Shown: one piece after another, positions 1-7,232 of the stretch
How the letters are laid out: every line of letters begins with the position of its first letter
How positions within the stretch are numbered: the stretch's first letter is position 1
Source: DATAGZ01 sp036263455
Lineage (GTDB): Bacteria; Pseudomonadota; Alphaproteobacteria; Dongiales; Dongiaceae
Reading direction: 5' to 3'
Assembly: GCA_036263455.1 (NCBI GenBank)
Contig: DATAGZ010000022.1
Coordinates: 1 to 64,000, forward strand
DNA: 64,000 bases
Program-made: the position numbers and the translations under genes
The notes under the pieces: model-generated
Database searches by the model: none
Seen by the model: the letters and a program-made list of their open reading frames with translations, nothing else
Told to the model about the DNA's origin: nothing

Positions 1-794
1 CCGTGCTCGGCCTCGATCAACAGGTCGACGGCAACCAGCGCGGCATCGGCGGTCTCATCGGCCACCACCAACGCTTCGGTCGGCCCAGCCGGAATACCGG
101 GATCTATGCGGTCGGCGAGCAGCTTCTTGGCCGCCATGAAATACGGAGAACCCGGGCCGACGATCTTGGCGAAGCGCGGCACGGTTTCGGTGCCGTGGGC
201 CGCCGCCGCCACCGCGAGCGCGCCGCCGCAAAGATAGACATTTTCTATTCCGAGCAGTGCCGCCACCGCCAGCGTCGCCTGGTCGGCCTTTCCGTCGGAG
301 CCGGGCGGCGTGAAGAGCCCGATGCGCGCCACGCCCGCGACCACGGCTGGGATCAGCGCCATCATCGCAACCGAAGGAAAAGACCCCTTGCCGCGCGGCA
401 CGTAGCAGGCGACGTCGTCGATGGGCACCCACCGCTCGCCCGCCCACAATCCGGGGCGTGTTTCCATCCACCATTCCGCTTCCGGCTTCTGCCGTTCATG
501 GAAGGTGCGAATATTGGCGATACCGTATTCCAGCGCCGCGACCATCTCGCGGGAAAGCGCGGCTGGCGCCTTCGCGATCTCTTCGGGCGCGACCTTTATC
601 GCCAACAACGCCGCCTGATCGAATTGCCGGGCATAGCGGCGGAGCGCGTCGTCTCCCTCGCTTGCAACCGCCGCAATCACTGGCCGCACGGCTTCGAGGA
701 ACGGGGTCAGATCGTCTTCGGCGCGCCGCAATAACCGCGCGCGCTCTTTCTCGCTCAGGGTAGCCCATTCATGGATGTGGATTGGATTTGGCAT
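1..794 (-). CDS. hisD: Histidinol dehydrogenase family protein, 3' part off the left edge
   Basis: Reading from ATG 794 gives 264 residues before the window ends, so the C-terminal 40% is missing. Visible HisD-family signatures are CYVPRGKGSFPSVAMM (a variant of the family's YxPGGxA loop), TPPGSDG, KIVGPGSPYF, PAGPTEALVVADE and DLLIEAEHG. The family is an NAD-dependent, zinc-binding alcohol dehydrogenase; the classical member oxidises L-histidinol to histidine in the last two biosynthetic steps. The loop sequence differs from textbook HisD (RGKGSFPS rather than GGTAPLPS), so a paralogue acting on another amino alcohol is possible. No other his gene is in view. It is divergent from udgX with only 25 bp between the starts. 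The family is secure; the histidine role is inferred. Confidence 0.8.
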   Translation of the reverse strand, partial: MPNPIHIHEWATLSEKERARLLRRAEDDLTPFLEAVRPVIAAVASEGDDALRRYARQFDQAALLAIKVAPEEIAKAPAALSREMVAALEYGIANIRTFHERQKPEAEWWMETRPGLWAGERWVPIDDVACYVPRGKGSFPSVAMMALIPAVVAGVARIGLFTPPGSDGKADQATLAVAALLGIENVYLCGGALAVAAAAHGTETVPRFAKIVGPGSPYFMAAKKLLADRIDPGIPAGPTEALVVADETADAALVAVDLLIEAEH

Positions 795-819
795 GCCCCA
801 GCTATAGAGCAAGCCCTGG

Positions 820-1467
820 ATGACGGGAACAGCCTATCGCAAAGCATGTTCTAGAGAAATGGAGAAAACGGCAGGCGGGTGGCGGAGCCTCCACGAGACA
901 AGAGACGCGGCTTTGGCATGCCGGCGCTGTCCTCTCTGGAAGCCGGCTACCCAGACCGTGTTCGGGATGGGGCCAGCCCCCGCCTCCATTATGTTCGTGG
1001 GCGAGCAACCGGGCGATAAGGAAGATGTGGCGGGCGCGCCCTTCGTCGGTCCCGCAGGCGCGGTTCTCGACCGCGCCATACGCGAGGCGGGACTGGACCG
1101 GGAAAAGATTTACGTTACCAATGCGGTCAAGCATTTCAAATTCCAGATGCGCGGGAAAAGGCGCATGCACAAGAAACCGCTCGGCGGAGAAATCGATGCC
1201 TGCCGATGGTGGCTGGATTGGGAGGTTCATTTCGTGGAGCCCCGGGTCATCGTGGCGCTGGGCGCAACCGCGGCGCGCGCCGTCTTTCGGCGCAGCATGC
1301 CGGTCGAGGCGTCACGCGGCCGGCCGTTTCTCATGGATCGGCGTGAAATCTGGGTAACGGTCCACCCTTCTTACCTCCTCCGCCTTCCCGCGCCGGATGA
1401 TCGCCACCGCGAATATGAGCGCTTCGTTGAGGATTTGCGGAGGGTGGCGGGGAATTGGGGCGAGTGA
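820..1467 (+). CDS. udgX: UdgX-type uracil-DNA glycosylase (covalent uracil-DNA binder)
   Basis: The 215-residue protein has the family 4-like core but carries the two UdgX hallmarks. Motif A reads GEQPGDKEDVAGAPFVGPAG (residues 61-80). The extra loop reads RGKRRMHKKP (111-120), matching the KRRIH loop of mycobacterial UdgX, in which the His (here His117) becomes covalently attached to the abasic sugar after uracil removal. The C-terminal VTVHPSYLLR motif is also present. Cys34 and Cys37 (CRRC) and later Cys residues fit the iron-sulphur cluster of family 4 enzymes. An alternative start is ATG 859 (MEKTAGG), which loses 13 poorly conserved residues. The last four codons and the stop lie inside the tRNA-His gene on the other strand. 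No recA, imuB or dnaE2 neighbour is seen. Confidence 0.88.
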   Translation: MTGTAYRKACSREMEKTAGGWRSLHETRDAALACRRCPLWKPATQTVFGMGPAPASIMFVGEQPGDKEDVAGAPFVGPAGAVLDRAIREAGLDREKIYVTNAVKHFKFQMRGKRRMHKKPLGGEIDACRWWLDWEVHFVEPRVIVALGATAARAVFRRSMPVEASRGRPFLMDRREIWVTVHPSYLLRLPAPDDRHREYERFVEDLRRVAGNWGE

Positions 1468-1533
1468 CCGGCCTCGAACCGGCAACCTCCAGAATCACAA
1501 TCTGGCGCTCTAACCAATTGAGCTACACCCGCC
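1456..1533 (-). tRNA. tRNA-His (GTG anticodon), with G-1 and CCA encoded
   Basis: Read on the minus strand the sequence folds as a complete cloverleaf. The acceptor arm GCGGGTG (1532-1526) pairs with CACTCGC (1466-1460) with one G-T pair. The D-loop contains AATTGGTTA. The anticodon stem CCAGA/TCTGG encloses TTGTGAT, giving anticodon GTG. The T-arm is GCCGG-TTCGAGG-CCGGT. A G is encoded at position -1 (1533) opposite C73 (1459), the usual bacterial His identity pair, and the CCA end is encoded at 1458-1456. The 3' end overlaps the convergent udgX stop by 12 nt. Confidence 0.95.
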
Positions 1534-1548
1534 ATCGACTCCGCTGCT

Positions 1549-1575
1549 TTTATATGCCGACCAAGTAAGCGTCAA
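1549..1575 (-). promoter_or_regulatory. Possible sigma-70 promoter for tRNA-His
   Basis: On the minus strand TTGACG (1575-1570) and TATAAA (1554-1549) are separated by 15 bp. This places the start point a few bases before the mature 5' end at 1533. The spacer is short, so this is a moderate candidate. Confidence 0.4.
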
Positions 1576-1650
1576 GCAGTCCAGGCTTTCCGTAGGACAT
1601 TGATGCGCCGCCCAAGCTGAGCAAAATTTGTGCATCCGTGTCTGAATTAG

Positions 1651-1665
1651 AGGCAGAAAATGCCT
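1651..1665. promoter_or_regulatory. Inverted repeat upstream of the glnB sigma-54 promoter
   Basis: AGGCA-GAAAA-TGCCT is a perfect 5-bp inverted repeat about 40 bp before the -24 element. An NtrC enhancer is expected in this interval, but this does not match the usual TGCAC-rich NtrC site, so its role is unknown. The rest of 1534-1705 shows no gene. Confidence 0.25.
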
Positions 1666-1705
1666 TTACCGAGGAAAATCCCAAAGGTTTCTCCTGAGAT
1701 TAACT

Positions 1706-1721
1706 TGGCACGTAAATTGCA
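1706..1721 (+). promoter_or_regulatory. Sigma-54 (RpoN) -24/-12 promoter of glnB-glnA
   Basis: TGGCACGTAAATTGCA matches the RpoN consensus TGGCAC-N5-TTGCA at every conserved base. The GG (1707-1708) and GC (1719-1720) dinucleotides have the required 10 bp between them. It lies 32 bp before the glnB ATG. Expression would need an activator, most likely NtrC, encoded at 28966-30363 in this window. Confidence 0.88.
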
Positions 1722-1753
1722 TAAGCTTTTCAAGTTATTGAAAGAAAAGGCTT

Positions 1754-2095
1754 ATGAAAAAAATCGAAGCGATTGTGAAGCCCTTCAAGTTGGACGACGT
1801 AAAGGACGCGCTCCAGGAAATCGGTATTCAGGGCATGAATGTCACCGAATGCAAGGGTTTTGGCCGGCAAAAGGGCCATACCGAGCTTTACCGGGGCGCC
1901 GAATATGTCGTCGATTTCTTGCCCAAGATCAAGATCGACATGGTCGTCGATGATTCGCTCGTCGAGCGCGCCATCGAAGCCATCTGCCATGCGGCGGCGA
2001 CGGGCCGCATCGGCGATGGTAAAATCTTCGTCCTGCCCGTCGAGCAGGCGATCCGCATCCGGACAGGCGAACGCGGCCCGGATGCTTTGTCATAA
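1754..2095 (+). CDS. glnB: Nitrogen regulatory protein PII
   Basis: The 113-residue product has the standard PII length. The T-loop reads GHTELYRGAEYVVDFLPK and carries Tyr51, the residue uridylylated by GlnD. The B-loop region is TGRIGDGKIFV and the C-terminus is RTGERGPDAL. PII reports 2-oxoglutarate and glutamine levels to GlnE, NtrB and AmtB by binding. It is the first gene after the sigma-54 promoter, with glnA 20 bp downstream. That linkage favours GlnB over the GlnK paralogue, which normally precedes amtB directly. GlnD is not in the window. Confidence 0.96.
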   Translation: MKKIEAIVKPFKLDDVKDALQEIGIQGMNVTECKGFGRQKGHTELYRGAEYVVDFLPKIKIDMVVDDSLVERAIEAICHAAATGRIGDGKIFVLPVEQAIRIRTGERGPDALS

Positions 2096-2115
2096 ACCCA
2101 GGAAGGTAAACAAAA

Positions 2116-3525
2116 ATGTCAGACGTCAAGAAATTCATCGAAACTCTAAAGAGCGAAGAAGTCCGTTATGTGGATTTTCGTTTCACCGATCCCTTGGGTC
2201 AATGGCATCACCTCGCCCACGCCGTTGAAACTGTCGACGAAGACCTGTTGACGGATGGCGTGATGTTCGACGGCTCCTCCATCTCCGGCTGGAAAGCCAT
2301 CAACGAATCCGATATGACCCTCATGCCCGACTGCGCGACGGCGGTGCTCGATCCGTTCGCGGCGCAGAAATCCATGGTGGTGTTCTGCGACGTGCTGGAG
2401 CCCCTCACCGGCCAGACTTATGGCCGGGATCCCCGCTCGATCGCCAAGCGCGCGGAAGCCTACGTCAAGAGCACCGGCATCGGCGACACCGTCTATGTCG
2501 GGCCCGAGGCGGAATTCTTCGTCTTCGATTCGATCCGTTACGATGTCCAGATGAACAAGACCTTTGTCGAGTTCGAAAGCGAGGAAGGTCCCTATATGTC
2601 GGGTAGGCGCTTTCCGGAGGGTAATCACGGCTATCGCATGGCGGCCAAGGGCGGCTATTTTCCGGTGGGGCCCCTTGACGCCAACGCCGATCTGCGCGCA
2701 GAGATGCTAACGACGCTGGCGAACATGAAGGTTGCTGTCGAGAAGCACCACCATGAAGTGGCGCCGGGCCAGCAGGAACTGGGCATCAAGTTCTCCACCC
2801 TGGTCGATTGCGCAGACGCCATGCAGAAGTACAAATACGTCGTCAAGAATGTCGCCATGGCCTATGGCAAGACCGCGACCTTCATGCCCAAGCCGGTCAA
2901 GGGTGACAATGGCTCGGGCATGCATGTCCATCAATCGATCTGGAAATCGGGACAACCCCTCTTCGCCGGTTCGCTCTATGCCGATCTGTCGGAAACGGCG
3001 CTTTATTATATCGGCGGCATTATCAAGCACGCCAAGGCGCTGAATGCCTTCACCAATCCGACCACGAATTCCTACAAGCGCCTGGTCCCGGGTTTCGAGG
3101 CACCCGTATTGCTGGCCTATTCGTCGCGGAACCGTTCCGCCTCATGCCGCATCCCTTATACGGCGAGCCCGAAAGGCAAACGCGTCGAGGTGCGCTTCCC
3201 CGACCCGCTCGCCAATCCTTATCTTGCCTTTTCCGCAATGGTGATGGCGGGCCTCGATGGGATCCAGAATCGGATGCATCCGGGCGATGCCATGGACAAG
3301 AATCTCTACGACCTGCCGCCGGCGGAGCTTGCCAATGTTCCCACGGTCTGCGGTTCGCTACGCGAGGCGTTGCAGTCTCTCGAAGAGGATATGGGCTTTC
3401 TGCTCAAAGGTGACGTCTTCAGCAGGGACTTCATCTCGTCCTACCTGGAACTGAAATGGGAGGATGTCTTCGCGTTGGAGCACACGCCCCATCCGATCGA
3501 ATTCAAGATGTATTACGCATCCTGA
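2116..3525 (+). CDS. glnA: Glutamine synthetase type I
   Basis: This 469-residue GSI subunit condenses glutamate, ammonia and ATP to glutamine in the cytoplasmic dodecamer. MFDGSSISGW, GPEAEFFVFD, the KGDNGSGMHVHQS ATP-site motif, NPTTNSYKRLVPG and EVRFPDP are all in order. The adenylylation site is Tyr398 in NLYDLP, so the enzyme should be controlled by GlnE (10537-13230). An AGGAAGG ribosome site precedes the ATG. It follows glnB as a second cistron; a strong hairpin after the stop separates it from amtB. Confidence 0.97.
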   Translation: MSDVKKFIETLKSEEVRYVDFRFTDPLGQWHHLAHAVETVDEDLLTDGVMFDGSSISGWKAINESDMTLMPDCATAVLDPFAAQKSMVVFCDVLEPLTGQTYGRDPRSIAKRAEAYVKSTGIGDTVYVGPEAEFFVFDSIRYDVQMNKTFVEFESEEGPYMSGRRFPEGNHGYRMAAKGGYFPVGPLDANADLRAEMLTTLANMKVAVEKHHHEVAPGQQELGIKFSTLVDCADAMQKYKYVVKNVAMAYGKTATFMPKPVKGDNGSGMHVHQSIWKSGQPLFAGSLYADLSETALYYIGGIIKHAKALNAFTNPTTNSYKRLVPGFEAPVLLAYSSRNRSASCRIPYTASPKGKRVEVRFPDPLANPYLAFSAMVMAGLDGIQNRMHPGDAMDKNLYDLPPAELANVPTVCGSLREALQSLEEDMGFLLKGDVFSRDFISSYLELKWEDVFALEHTPHPIEFKMYYAS

Positions 3526-3545
3526 CGTAGATCGGGCGCGTCGCA

Positions 3546-3589
3546 GCGACCTGAAGGCGCTTCCATCTGGCCTGCGCCTTCAGGGTCGC
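3546..3589 (+). promoter_or_regulatory. Long intercistronic hairpin between glnA and amtB
   Basis: GCGACCTGAAGGCGC (3546-3560) pairs with GCGCCTTCAGGGTCGC (3574-3589) as a 15-bp stem with one bulged C and a 13-nt loop. There is no long U-tract after it, and the amtB ribosome-binding site begins about 10 nt later. It may stabilise the glnA message or partly terminate transcription before amtB. Confidence 0.6.
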
Positions 3590-3610
3590 CAGTTTCAAGG
3601 AGGAATAGTT

Positions 3611-4828
3611 ATGCATATCGATGCGGGTGATACGGCCTGGATGCTGACCTGTTCGGCGCTGGTCCTCCTCATGACCTTGCCGGGCCTGGCGCTTTTTTAT
3701 GGCGGCATGGTGCGCAAGATGAATGTCTTGGCGATTCTGATGCAGAGTTTCACCATCGCCTGCCTCGTCGCCGTCCTCTGGGTCGTAGTCGGCTACAGCC
3801 TGAGTTTTGGCGACGGCTCGCCCTTTCTGGGCGGGCTTAGCAGAGCCTTTCTGGCGGACGTGAAACCCGACAGTATCCACCCCCTGGCGCCAACTATTCC
3901 GGAGAGCGTGTTCATCCTGTTCCAGATGACTTTCGCCATCATTACCCCTGCCCTGATTACCGGCGCCATCGCCGATCGGATGAAATTCAACGCCCTGCTG
4001 GTATTTGCCACACTCTGGTCACTTTTCGTCTATGCCCCGATTGCCCATTGCATATGGCATCCCGCCGGCTTTCTGTACCGCGCCGGCATCTTGGATTTCG
4101 CGGGTGGCACGGTGGTCCATATCAATGCGGGGACGGCCGGCCTGGTCGCGGCCCTGATGCTGGGCAAGAGGCGCGGCTATCCGCAGGAGCACTTCCCTCC
4201 TCATAACCTCGTCCTGAGCATGACCGGCGCGGCGCTCCTCTGGGTGGGATGGTTTGGATTCAACGCAGGCTCGGCCGCCGCCGCCAATGGCCGGGCGGGT
4301 CTGGCGGCATTGACCACCATGGTCGCCGCGGCGGTGGCTGGCCTTGCGTGGATGACCGCCGAATGGTCGACCCGCGGCAAGCCAAGCCTGCTCGGAATTC
4401 TATCGGGCGCCGTCGCGGGACTGGTCGCGATCACGCCGGCTTCCGGGTTCACCGGTGTCGCAGGCGCACTCGCCATCGGGCTGGTAGCGGGATTGGTATG
4501 CTTCTGGAGTGCCACCTCCCTCAAGCACAGATTTGGATATGACGATTCGCTGGATTGCTTCGGTGTTCATGGCATTGGCGGTATCGTCGGCGCGCTTCTC
4601 ACTGGCGTGTTCGCCAACCAGGCCGTGGGCGGAACGCCTGGCCTGCTGGAAGGCAATCCCTATCAAATGCTGGTTCAGCTCTATGGAGTCGCAGCGACTA
4701 TCATCTATAGCGGCGCAGGTTCCTTCGTGGCTCTCACGGTCGCCAAATATTGCGTCGGATTGCGGGTCAACCGGGACATCGAGCGAGAGGGTCTCGATGT
4801 CGCCCTGCATGGCGAAGCCATGCCCTGA
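3611..4828 (+). CDS. amtB: Ammonium channel/transporter AmtB
   Basis: This is a 405-residue polytopic inner-membrane protein of the Amt/Rh family with about eleven hydrophobic segments. The channel histidine pair is visible in GGTVVHINAG and CFGVHGIGGIVG, and the family signature FNAGSAAAANG is present. ATG 3611 is chosen because AAGGAGGA lies just upstream; an in-frame ORF reaching back to 3464 would overlap glnA. The protein starts directly in TM1 (MHIDAGDTAWMLTCSALVLL), without the separate signal peptide of E. coli AmtB. It lies in the glnB-glnA cluster, so PII is the expected gatekeeper. Confidence 0.95.
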   Translation: MHIDAGDTAWMLTCSALVLLMTLPGLALFYGGMVRKMNVLAILMQSFTIACLVAVLWVVVGYSLSFGDGSPFLGGLSRAFLADVKPDSIHPLAPTIPESVFILFQMTFAIITPALITGAIADRMKFNALLVFATLWSLFVYAPIAHCIWHPAGFLYRAGILDFAGGTVVHINAGTAGLVAALMLGKRRGYPQEHFPPHNLVLSMTGAALLWVGWFGFNAGSAAAANGRAGLAALTTMVAAAVAGLAWMTAEWSTRGKPSLLGILSGAVAGLVAITPASGFTGVAGALAIGLVAGLVCFWSATSLKHRFGYDDSLDCFGVHGIGGIVGALLTGVFANQAVGGTPGLLEGNPYQMLVQLYGVAATIIYSGAGSFVALTVAKYCVGLRVNRDIEREGLDVALHGEAMP

Positions 4829-4856
4829 CGGTTTTATAATGTCGCGTCACGTGGCG

Positions 4857-5918
4857 TTAAGCGGCGCGGCAGTACCGTCCGCCGGTCAACGGGCGCGGCG
4901 CACCGGTGGTCTCGGGGAAGGACAGCGGCAGGCCGCGAAGGGAGCGCATCGCCAGAAAGGCGAAGGCCTGAGCTTCCAGGAAATCGCCTCGCCAGCCCAC
5001 GGCTTCGACAGGGGCCACCGGCACGGGGATGAACTGGCGAAGCAGGTCCATCAAGGCGCGGTTATGTCGTCCTCCCCCGCAGATCAACCAGCGCCGGGCA
5101 GGCTCGGGAAAATGATCGGCGGCGGCGGCGATGGCATACGCCGTGAAGGCTGTGAGCGTCGCGGCGCCATCTTCGAGCGAAAGGCCCTGTGGACTCTGCC
5201 ACTGATTGCGGTCGAGGGACTTGGGGGCAGGCCGCGCGAAGAAATCATGGGCAAGCCATCGCGTAAGCAATGTCCGGTCCACAGTGCCGCGCCGGGCGCA
5301 AGCTCCATCTTCGTCGCAGGGTTGGCCGGTATGACGCAGCATCCAATCGTCGAGCAGAGCATTGCCGGGACCGGTATCGAAGGCACGCAACGTGCCATCC
5401 GTGCCGATCCAGGTCACATTGGCGACCCCGCCGATATTGACGATCGCAAGCGGTTTCTCGACGCGAGAAGCAAGGGCCGCGTGATAAGCCGGAACCAGCG
5501 GTGCCCCCTGCCCGCCCGCCGTGACATCGGCCGTCCGAAAGTCATACACGACATCGAGGCCGGTCAGGCGGGCGAGAAGCGATCCGTCGCCGAGCTGATG
5601 CGTATGGCGCCTTTCTGGCGCATGCAGGACGGTCTGGCCATGAAATCCGATCAGGGTCGCCTCATGATCAGGCGCTGCTTCACGAAGCCGCGCGACAACC
5701 ACCGCATGGCGCTCGGTCAAGTTTCGCTCCAATACAGAGAAGTCTTCACGTGTATCGAGTGCCGCGCGTAGGCGGGCACGAAAAGCGGGATCGTAGCGTT
5801 CCGTGATCGCAGGTCCGACGTCTAAGATGTTTTCACCATCCGTCTTGAGAAGGGCCGCATCGATACCGTCGAGCGAGGTGCCGCTCATTAGGCCAATAAC
5901 CCAGCGTGATTGCTCCAT
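4857..5918 (-). CDS. anmK: Anhydro-N-acetylmuramic acid kinase
   Basis: The 353-residue protein starts with IGLMSGTSLDGIDAAL, the ATP-binding signature of AnmK, and continues with GFHGQTVLHAP, VYDFRTADVTAGGQGAPL, NIGGVANVT, DTGPGNALLDDW and CGGGRHN. The enzyme cleaves and phosphorylates the 1,6-anhydro sugar from murein turnover, giving MurNAc-6-phosphate. An ORF extending to 6383 in this frame enters tyrS on the other strand; ATG 5918 is the correct start. It is divergent from tyrS with 36 bp between the starts. Confidence 0.94.
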   Translation of the reverse strand: MEQSRWVIGLMSGTSLDGIDAALLKTDGENILDVGPAITERYDPAFRARLRAALDTREDFSVLERNLTERHAVVVARLREAAPDHEATLIGFHGQTVLHAPERRHTHQLGDGSLLARLTGLDVVYDFRTADVTAGGQGAPLVPAYHAALASRVEKPLAIVNIGGVANVTWIGTDGTLRAFDTGPGNALLDDWMLRHTGQPCDEDGACARRGTVDRTLLTRWLAHDFFARPAPKSLDRNQWQSPQGLSLEDGAATLTAFTAYAIAAAADHFPEPARRWLICGGGRHNRALMDLLRQFIPVPVAPVEAVGWRGDFLEAQAFAFLAMRSLRGLPLSFPETTGAPRPLTGGRYCRAA

Positions 5919-5954
5919 TCCCGTACTATATGCTAGAGAGGCACCGAGGGCAAA

Positions 5955-7193
5955 ATGGCGCGTTCCGAGCTCATCCACGAACTGACTTGGCGAGGCTTCC
6001 TGCATCAGTGCACCGCACTTGATGAGCTGGATATACTCGCCAAGAGCAAGCGCCTTACCGGCTATATCGGCTTCGACGCCACCGCATCCAGCCTGCATGT
6101 CGGTTCGATGGTGCAAATCATGCTGCTGCGGCGTTTCCAGCAGGCCGGCCATCGGCCCGTCGTGCTTATGGGCGGCGGCACGACTAAGGTGGGCGACCCG
6201 TCGGGCCGGGATGAGTCGCGCAAGCTGCTGACCGGCGCGGATATCGCGCAAAACATTACGGGTATCCGTCAGATCTTCACGCGCTTCGTTGATTTCTCGA
6301 GCGAGGCCGCGATCATGGCCAATAATGCCGAATGGCTGGATAGTCTGAATTATATAGAATTCCTGCGCGATTACGGGCGCCATTTCTCAGTCAATCGCAT
6401 GCTTTCCTTCGATTCGGTGAAATTGCGGCTGGAGCGAGAACAAAATTTGAGCTTCCTCGAGTTCAACTATATGGTGCTCCAGGCCTATGATTTCGTTGAA
6501 TTGGCGCGCCGCCACGACTGTCAGGTGCAGATGGGCGGCTCCGACCAATGGGGCAATATCGTCAACGGCGTGGAGCTAGGAAGACGCGTCGCCGATCTCA
6601 CGCTCTTCGGTTTGACCACGCCGCTGATTACGACGGCGAGCGGAGCCAAGATGGGCAAGACGGCCCAGGGGGCGGTGTGGCTCAATGAGGATCGTTTGTC
6701 GCCCTATGAATATTGGCAGTATTGGCGCAATACCGAGGATGCCGATGTAGGCCGCTTTCTGCGGCTGTTCACTGACTTGCCGCAGGAAGAGATTGTCCGC
6801 CTCGAGGCTTTACGCGATGCGGAGATCAACGAGGCCAAGATCGTGCTGGCGACCGAAGCGACGCGGCTTGCGCACGGCGATGCCGCCGCCGAGCGCGCGC
6901 GGGCCACGGCGCGGGCCACATTCGAAGAAGGCGCGCTGGGAGAAGATCTGCCACGAATCGCTATCGCTTCAGAGGAACTGGCCGCCGGTATTCCCGCCTA
7001 CGATCTCATCCGGCGTGCCCACTTGGTTTCGAGCAATTCAGAAGGGCGAAAGCTTATCGCCAATCGCGGCGCACGGCTCAATGACGAGGTCATCGAAGAC
7101 CCGAACTACAAAATAAACCTCGGCGATTGCCGCGACGGCAACATCAAGCTCTCCTTCGGGCGTAAGCGCCACGTTCTGATTACAGCGGGTTAA
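5955..7193 (+). CDS. tyrS: Tyrosyl-tRNA synthetase
   Basis: This is a 412-residue class I synthetase. The HIGH motif appears as LHVGSM and the KMSKS motif as KMGKT, as in many bacterial TyrRS. YIGFDATA, GGGTTKVGDPSG and QMGGSDQWGN complete the Tyr-AMP site, and the C-terminal S4-like RNA-binding domain (from about residue 350) ends with KLSFGRKRH. A GAGG ribosome site precedes ATG 5955. A perfect hairpin at 7211-7232 follows the stop. Confidence 0.96.
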   Translation: MARSELIHELTWRGFLHQCTALDELDILAKSKRLTGYIGFDATASSLHVGSMVQIMLLRRFQQAGHRPVVLMGGGTTKVGDPSGRDESRKLLTGADIAQNITGIRQIFTRFVDFSSEAAIMANNAEWLDSLNYIEFLRDYGRHFSVNRMLSFDSVKLRLEREQNLSFLEFNYMVLQAYDFVELARRHDCQVQMGGSDQWGNIVNGVELGRRVADLTLFGLTTPLITTASGAKMGKTAQGAVWLNEDRLSPYEYWQYWRNTEDADVGRFLRLFTDLPQEEIVRLEALRDAEINEAKIVLATEATRLAHGDAAAERARATARATFEEGALGEDLPRIAIASEELAAGIPAYDLIRRAHLVSSNSEGRKLIANRGARLNDEVIEDPNYKINLGDCRDGNIKLSFGRKRHVLITAG

Positions 7194-7210
7194 ACGCCTC
7201 AAGCATGGGT

Positions 7211-7232
7211 GCTGCACGGTGATCCGTGCAGC
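7211..7232. terminator. Bidirectional hairpin between tyrS and the AsmA-like gene
   Basis: GCTGCACGG-TGAT-CCGTGCAGC is a perfect 9-bp stem with a 4-nt loop. It sits between the convergent tyrS and AsmA-like genes and abuts the latter's stop codon. TCATTTGTTGTT follows on the plus strand, so termination is more convincing for tyrS. Confidence 0.6.

Noticed and set aside
1631..1646. Possible NtrC half-sites near TGTGCATCCGTGTCTG
   Set aside because: Only one arm resembles TGCAC and there is no matching GTGCA at the right distance.
1660..1953. 97-residue frame starting before glnB
   Set aside because: It shifts frame relative to the PII gene and contains the sigma-54 promoter and glnB ribosome site.
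3464..3610. N-terminal extension of AmtB
   Set aside because: It overlaps the glnA coding sequence in another frame and reads Arg/Ser-rich nonsense; AAGGAGGA before ATG 3611 fixes the start.
5919..6383. N-terminal extension of AnmK into tyrS
   Set aside because: The extension is antisense to the conserved TyrRS catalytic core; the AnmK signature begins just after ATG 5918.
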